NCBI GenBank assembly: GCA_020634555.1
Contig: JACKBK010000041.1
Coordinates: forward strand, 1-28,496
Length of the DNA: 28,496 nucleotides
From: Caldilineae bacterium
GTDB lineage: Bacteria; Chloroflexota; Anaerolineae; JAAEKA01
Direction of reading: 5' to 3'
Part shown: positions 24,375 through 28,496 of the stretch, one piece after another
Numbering within the stretch: the stretch's first letter is position 1
How the letters are laid out: each line of letters opens with the position of its first letter
Notes under the pieces: generated by a model
What the model saw: only the letters and a program-made list of their open reading frames with translations
Told to the model about the DNA's origin: nothing
The model's database searches: none
Position numbers and translations under genes: made by a program

Positions 24375-24725
24375 CATTACGGTTTTTGTTATTAAGACAA
24401 AACATGTGGCAACGTCGTAGCAAAGTATTGATACGAGGGAGTTGGCGGACTAAACGAGTCGTGATTGGCGTCCTGTTTTCGGGGCGACTGATTGATTGAT
24501 GAAGCAAGTAGGAAGACATTGGCTGCGGGGCAACGTTTCGGGCCCGATTTCTTTTTTGCCCTCAGTGCTTCCACCGGCTGGGATATCTCCTCTCACAACC
24601 TTCAATTCAAGATAACCTATTGATCGACGTTGCCTCAAAGGCCATGGATAGCCATAACGGGCCGCAGTTTTCTGCTACCCGCCAGCGGCTGCCATGGATC
24701 TCGAAAGGAGCAACGTAGAGAGAAC

Positions 24726-26606
24726 GTGTCAAGATCACAACGAAATAGTAGCAAGGCCAAGCGCCAATGGTGGGCAATTGATTTGCACCTGCACTCCATG
24801 GCATCGGCCGACTGGAAAGAGCCTGGCGCGACCTGGCTCGACTGGTTGTATAAGTGCGAGCAGCGCGGGCTGGATGTGGTGGCAATCACCGACCACAACA
24901 CCGTAGCTGGCATCGCTAGTTTGCGAGCGGAGATCGAGCGGCTGCAATGGCTGGAGATCGAGAACCGCCTGCGCCCCAACGAACGCCGTCAACTTGACGA
25001 ATATCGCAGGCTGGGCGAGAAGATTTTGGTGCTGCCGGGCTTCGAGTTTACGGCCACCTTCGGATTTCACATCATTGGCCTCTTCCCGCCTGAAACCTCC
25101 GTGCGGCAACTCGAGCATATCTTGCTTGACCTGAACGTGCCGCCCGACCGGCTTGACGGGGGGTCCACCGAAGTAGGCGCCACCGCCGATGTGCTGACCG
25201 CATATCGGATCATCCACGCCGCCGGCGGCATCGTCATTGCAGCTCACGCCAACTCAACTCACGGCGTCGCGATGCGCGACTTCCCCTTTGGCGGGCAGAC
25301 CAAGATCTCCTATACCCAGGATGCACATCTGCACGCGCTGGAGGTGACCGACCTGGGCAGCCGCAGCACGCGCGCCACAGCCCGCTTTTTCAACGGGTCG
25401 AAGCCGGAGTATCCGCGCCGGATGCATTGCATTCAAGGCTCAGACGCACATCGAATCAACCGCGATCTGAACGACAAGAATCGTCTTGGCATCGGCGACC
25501 GGGTTACGGAGATTCAGCTGACCGGCCCGGTTTCATTTACGGCCATCAAGAAAGTCTTCGAGTCCAACGATTTTGCACAGACTCGTCCACTTCGACGCCG
25601 CAAAGAACCCTTCGATCATGTGACCGAAGCCCGCCAGCAGGGGCCAAGCATCATCCAGTCCTTCCATGAACGGGCAACTCGCCAGGGTGGCCGGCTTTAT
25701 GCGGTGTTAAGCGATGTCGTGGCCTTTGCCAACACCCAGGGTGGGACTGTCTACGTCGGCGCAAGTACCCATGCCGGGCCGCCGCGAGGCGTGGATGATC
25801 CCGACGAAATGATTGTCATGCTGAGGGAGGAGATCGAAAGCAAGGTCGTTCCGCCGCTGGCGGTTGAGATCGACTCTCTGGAGAGCCAGGGACAGAACGT
25901 GTTGCGCATTCAGGTTCCACCGGGTATAGAGCGGCCCTACTGCCTGGATGACAGCCGCATCTACCTGCGCCAGGAATCTGACAGCGTGTTGGCTGTGCGG
26001 GACGAGATCGTGCAGTTGGTGCGCCGGTCGTTGCTGGAAAGCGGTGACATCATTGAAGCGCCGCAGCACGAAGCGGCGGCCGAAAGATCAACCAGCAAGC
26101 GCAAACGGGGCAGCAGACGCAGCACAGGCGCTGACAAGTCAGCCGAGGCCGCGCAAGAGGATGAGTTGGCTGAAGCGGCAGCGACCCCTGACTCCTCTGT
26201 CGAGCAAGCAGAAGAGGAACCAGGCGCCCAGGCCAACGGCGTGGACGGTGTTGCGCCGCCGACCATTGGCGTGCAGGTTGTCGAGGTGAAGGAGCGCGGC
26301 GGTACGCGTTACTACACCATTCGTGACCTGCGCAACGGCAGCACTGTCCAGAATGTGACACTCAAGTCGGCCCGCCGCCTGTGGCGCTACGCAATCAGCC
26401 AGCACGAGCAGAACCCGCCCGACGCGCAGAAGATCGAATGGCAGGATGACGTGGCGTTGCTTCGGTCGGAGAAGCGCGCCGGCAAGCGTCGCTACGATTT
26501 CGTACAGCGTTTCCCGGATAGCAGCATGGCTGTTTATTACGGTGTTACGGAAGAAGGCTGCGACGAACCGTGGCGAAGCTTCCTGGTGGGAGCGGACGCC
26601 GAGTGA
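24726..26606 (+). CDS. PHP-domain / AlbA_2 fusion protein, unknown function
   Basis: About 626 residues in three parts. The N-terminal PHP phosphoesterase domain (about 15-300) has metal-ligand motifs DLHLHS (His21, His23), AITDHN (Asp56, His57), LPGFEFT, VIAAHAN and QGSDAHR. Next is an AlbA_2/Schlafen-type domain (about 300-440) with VVAFANTQGGTVYVGAS and DSRIYLRQESDS; the usual EFK entry motif is not seen. An acidic Ala/Glu/Ser-rich linker (about 440-515) with a basic patch KRKRGSRRSTG leads to an unrecognised C-terminal domain (RYYTIRDLRNGSTVQNVT, RRLWRYAI, RAGKRRYDFVQRF). PHP domains hydrolyse phosphoesters or phosphoanhydrides, and AlbA_2 domains bind nucleic acid or nucleotides, so a nuclease or nucleotide-signal hydrolase is plausible. 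The GTG start is tentative: GGAG is 15 nt upstream; an ATG at 24630 is also in frame. Confidence 0.7.
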   Translation: MSRSQRNSSKAKRQWWAIDLHLHSMASADWKEPGATWLDWLYKCEQRGLDVVAITDHNTVAGIASLRAEIERLQWLEIENRLRPNERRQLDEYRRLGEKILVLPGFEFTATFGFHIIGLFPPETSVRQLEHILLDLNVPPDRLDGGSTEVGATADVLTAYRIIHAAGGIVIAAHANSTHGVAMRDFPFGGQTKISYTQDAHLHALEVTDLGSRSTRATARFFNGSKPEYPRRMHCIQGSDAHRINRDLNDKNRLGIGDRVTEIQLTGPVSFTAIKKVFESNDFAQTRPLRRRKEPFDHVTEARQQGPSIIQSFHERATRQGGRLYAVLSDVVAFANTQGGTVYVGASTHAGPPRGVDDPDEMIVMLREEIESKVVPPLAVEIDSLESQGQNVLRIQVPPGIERPYCLDDSRIYLRQESDSVLAVRDEIVQLVRRSLLESGDIIEAPQHEAAAERSTSKRKRGSRRSTGADKSAEAAQEDELAEAAATPDSSVEQAEEEPGAQANGVDGVAPPTIGVQVVEVKERGGTRYYTIRDLRNGSTVQNVTLKSARRLWRYAISQHEQNPPDAQKIEWQDDVALLRSEKRAGKRRYDFVQRFPDSSMAVYYGVTEEGCDEPWRSFLVGADAE

Positions 26607-26655
26607 GCCAGTCGTAGATAAGGACGCGTCTAAAAACAACTTCCCTGTGTTGGCT

Positions 26656-26672
26656 CGGTCAGGAGACCGGCC
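26656..26672 (+). repeat. 17-bp dispersed hairpin repeat, copy 2
   Basis: Identical to 8860-8876 (CGGTCAGGAGACCGGCC). It lies in the convergent gap after the PHP-AlbA_2 gene, 37 nt before the terminator. Confidence 0.6.
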
Positions 26673-26708
26673 AAAGCGGTAACTTGTTGCTAGACGCTCC
26701 CTAAAGAA

Positions 26709-26752
26709 AAAAGCCAGCGCCGCAGTTGAATTCAACTGCGGCGCTGGCTTTT
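26709..26752. terminator. 44-bp perfect palindrome, bidirectional terminator
   Basis: AAAAGCCAGCGCCGCAGTTG followed by its exact complement ending in TTTT, centred on GAATTC at 26728-26733. It lies between two converging genes and would end both transcripts. The perfect symmetry leaves only a minimal loop. Confidence 0.92.
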
Positions 26753-26773
26753 GGGTGCGAAACGGTGCCGGCG

Positions 26774-27718
26774 TCAAGCGAGATACAGCACGGCAATCAC
26801 GGCCAGCACCCACAGGACGCCGGTGATGAACATCGGTTTATCCTTGAACACCAGCTCGTCTGGCGCTCCGCCTTGCTTCTTGACGTGGATCAGATAAAGA
26901 TAGCGGAAAAGGCCGTACAGCACAAAGGGGATCGTCAGCATCATCGTGTGGTTGGCAGGCAGGTTAACCGCCGAGAAGGTATACAGCGAGTAGAACACCA
27001 CCAGCGTCGATGTTACCAGGCCGATCAGTTGGTCGAGGAACGGAACAGTGTACTCGGCCAGGATGGCGCGGTGGGAACCGGCGCCGTTTTCCAGCAGTAC
27101 CAACTCGTGACGCCGTTTGCCAAACGACATGAAAAGTGCGCCTACGGCGATGCAGAGATAGAGCCAGGGCGAGAAGCGCTCCACGTTGACCACCGCCACG
27201 CCGCCGGCTACCCGCAACACGAAGCCAGCCGCGAGCACCAGCACGTCGATGATTACCAGGTTCTTCAGGTAGAAGGAATAGGCGATCATCAGCCCCAGAT
27301 AGCTGTACAGGATCAGGAAAAAGCTGCTGTCCAGCCAGAGCGCCAGCGGGACGCTGATTACAACCAGCACAACCGCGGCTGCAATCGCCACCGATGGAGC
27401 CAACTCGCCGGCCGCCAGGGGACGGGTCCGTTTCTTGGGATGTAGCCGGTCTTTTTCGATGTCAGCCAGGTCGTTGATCAGATAGACCGCGCTGGAGATC
27501 AGGCAAAACAGGACGAAGGCGACGGTCGTTCGCAGCAGGAGTACCGGATCGAACATCTTGCCGTCGAAGACCAGCGGCGCGTAGACCACAACGTTCTTGA
27601 CCCACTGCTTGGGCCGCATGGTCCTGAACAGCGCCTTAGCGGTCGATGCTGGCGACTGTGATTTCGGAGAGTCGGCGGCTCGCGGAGCGGCTGCCGGCAG
27701 GTTAAGATCCTCGTTCAT
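26774..27718 (-). CDS. UbiA-family prenyltransferase, decaprenyl-phosphate phosphoribosyltransferase-like
   Basis: Polytopic membrane enzyme (314 residues) of the UbiA superfamily. It resembles the actinobacterial decaprenyl-phosphate phosphoribosyltransferase (Rv3806c type), which makes a polyprenyl-phosphoryl ribose precursor. After a 25-residue Pro/Ala/Ser tail come MRPKQWVKNVVVYAPLVF, the first Asp-rich motif INDLADIEKDRLHPKKRTRPLAAG (Asn82, Asp83, Asp86, Asp90), a second conserved region YSFYLKNLVIIDVLVLAAGFVLRVAGG, FMSFGKRRHELVLL, and about nine hydrophobic segments. The ATG at 27718 is chosen because a strong promoter ends 8 nt before it; the alternative ATG at 27742 would lie in the promoter spacer. 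The Asp-rich motif and RPKQWVKN favour phosphoribosyl transfer over quinone prenylation, but this is by motif only. Confidence 0.88.
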   Translation of the reverse strand: MNEDLNLPAAAPRAADSPKSQSPASTAKALFRTMRPKQWVKNVVVYAPLVFDGKMFDPVLLLRTTVAFVLFCLISSAVYLINDLADIEKDRLHPKKRTRPLAAGELAPSVAIAAAVVLVVISVPLALWLDSSFFLILYSYLGLMIAYSFYLKNLVIIDVLVLAAGFVLRVAGGVAVVNVERFSPWLYLCIAVGALFMSFGKRRHELVLLENGAGSHRAILAEYTVPFLDQLIGLVTSTLVVFYSLYTFSAVNLPANHTMMLTIPFVLYGLFRYLYLIHVKKQGGAPDELVFKDKPMFITGVLWVLAVIAVLYLA

Positions 27719-27726
27719 GTTGCTAG

Positions 27727-27755
27727 ATGATACCCAAAGCATGGAAACCCGTCAA
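27727..27755 (-). promoter_or_regulatory. promoter of the UbiA-family gene
   Basis: On the minus strand, TTGACG (27755-27750), 17-nt spacer, TATCAT (27732-27727), then 8 nt to the ATG at 27718. No Shine-Dalgarno fits in that space, so a leaderless mRNA is predicted. Confidence 0.75.
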
Positions 27756-27763
27756 TTCGGATG

Positions 27764-27792
27764 TTGACGAACCACGGGGCCGCGGCTATGAT
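27764..27792 (+). promoter_or_regulatory. promoter of tlyA
   Basis: TTGACG (27764-27769), 17-nt spacer, TATGAT (27787-27792), then only 6 nt to the tlyA ATG. It is divergent from the UbiA-gene promoter; the two -35 boxes are 8 nt apart and mirror each other (CGTCAA and TTGACG). A leaderless mRNA is predicted. Confidence 0.75.
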
Positions 27793-27798
27793 GGCGGC

Positions 27799-28496
27799 AT
27801 GGCTTACACTCGTAACAAACGGGGCCGGCAGCGCCTGGACGTGTTGCTGGTCGAACTTGGCCTGGCAGATACACGTGAAAAAGCGCGTGCGCTGATCATG
27901 GCCGGCGCGGTGCTGGTCAACGATGAACCGGCGACCAAACCGGGCAAGGAAGTGTCGGTTGCCAGCGATGTCCGGCTGCGCGCGCAGCTGCCCTACGTCA
28001 GCCGCGGCGGCCTGAAGCTGGAAGCTGCGCTGGATGCCTTTGATATTACTACGGATGGTGTGACCGCTGTGGATGTCGGCGCGTCCACGGGCGGGTTCAC
28101 GGACTGCCTGTTACAGCGCGGCGCAGCTCAGGTGGTGGCCATCGACGTTGGCTATGGCCAGTTTGCCTGGAAACTGCGCCAGGACGAGCGAGTGACGGTG
28201 TTGGAGCGTACCAACGTGCGTTACATGAGCGGGATTCCCGATGGCCGGCTGGCTGATCTGGCCGTGGTCGATGTCTCGTTCATCGGCCTGGAGTTGGTGT
28301 TGCCGCCGGTTGCCAGCTTTCTGGTCGACGGCGGATCGGCGATTGTGCTGATCAAGCCGCAGTTCGAGGCCGGCCGTGACCAAGTCGGCAAGGGGGGCGT
28401 GGTACGTGATCCCGCCGTTCACGAGGCTGTCTTGCGGCGCGTTCTGACCTGGGCTGAGCAGCACGGCTGGGAAATCCGCGGCCTGATTGCATCACC
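27799..28496 (+). CDS. tlyA: TlyA-type rRNA 2'-O-methyltransferase, partial (runs off window)
   Basis: First 232 residues of a TlyA family protein (usual length about 250-280), which 2'-O-methylates 16S and/or 23S rRNA using S-adenosylmethionine. The start ATG at 27799 opens MAYTRNKRGRQRLDVLLVELG; nearby ATGs at 27788 and 27791 are out of frame. An S4 RNA-binding domain (about 12-70: TREKARALIMAGAVLVND) leads through PYVSRGGLKLEAAL to the FtsJ/RrmJ-type methyltransferase with AVDVGASTGGFTDCLLQRGA (SAM site), the catalytic-type Lys in QFAWKLRQDERV, VVDVSFIGLE and LIKPQFEAGRDQVGKGGVV. The frame is open to the window edge. Divergent from the UbiA-family gene. Confidence 0.95.
   Translation, partial: MAYTRNKRGRQRLDVLLVELGLADTREKARALIMAGAVLVNDEPATKPGKEVSVASDVRLRAQLPYVSRGGLKLEAALDAFDITTDGVTAVDVGASTGGFTDCLLQRGAAQVVAIDVGYGQFAWKLRQDERVTVLERTNVRYMSGIPDGRLADLAVVDVSFIGLELVLPPVASFLVDGGSAIVLIKPQFEAGRDQVGKGGVVRDPAVHEAVLRRVLTWAEQHGWEIRGLIAS

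Noticed and set aside
24538..24557. Firm intrinsic terminator in the PHP-AlbA_2 leader
   Set aside because: CGGGCCCG is only 8 bp without a loop and the T-run is interrupted, so it was noted only as a weak possibility.
26709..26752. Recombination or attachment site, because of the perfect palindrome
   Set aside because: A and T tracts at the ends and its place between converging genes fit a bidirectional terminator; no integrase or duplicated site is present.

Overview
The window looks like a chromosomal segment of a Chloroflexota bacterium (Anaerolineae/Caldilineae type), probably a metagenome-assembled contig. The basis is high GC, lipoproteins whose lipobox Cys is followed by long Pro/Ala/Thr linkers, a PdtaS/PdtaR-type kinase with an ANTAR regulator, and a polyprenyl-phosphate phosphoribosyltransferase-like gene. 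The taxonomic call is inference; no rRNA is present.

Left half (about 120-16100, all + strand) is a glycan-utilisation locus: a GH3 lipoprotein, GH20 beta-N-acetylhexosaminidase, GH130 mannoside phosphorylase, a clan GH-A lipoprotein, a GH94 disaccharide phosphorylase, a two-enzyme lipoprotein (DUF5060/GH5-like plus GH18), a sugar ABC substrate-binding lipoprotein, a ROK-like kinase-fold protein and a GH1 beta-glucosidase. Surface lipoproteins would cut beta-linked glycans (beta-glucan, mannan and/or GlcNAc-containing), the binding protein would capture products, and the GH94, GH130 and GH1 enzymes would finish the job in the cytoplasm. ABC permeases are absent from the window. From about 1630 to 4750 the GH3 C-terminus and the whole GH20 and GH130 genes are broken by many small indels. 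The flanking genes are clean, so this is either recent decay or a poor-consensus stretch.

Middle (16095-16463) is a repeat island: three 61-nt palindromes at exact 85-bp period, bracketed by a 20-bp inverted repeat. It is followed by a fused 3-oxoacid CoA-transferase.

Right half (17871-28496) is mostly housekeeping: a minus-strand ruvB/class I glutamine amidotransferase pair overlapping by ATGA, a DUF4870-like membrane protein with elaborate terminator hairpins, fmt, tRNA-Pro(GGG), the PdtaS/PdtaR pair, a PHP-AlbA_2 fusion protein of unknown role, a UbiA-family prenyltransferase and a partial tlyA running off the end. Several genes here (fmt, tlyA, the UbiA gene, perhaps ruvB) have a -10 box 6-8 nt before the start codon, which points to leaderless mRNAs. 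The most unusual items are the PHP-AlbA_2 protein, the 85-bp hairpin array, the GH5-like/GH18 fusion and the leaderless divergent promoter pair.
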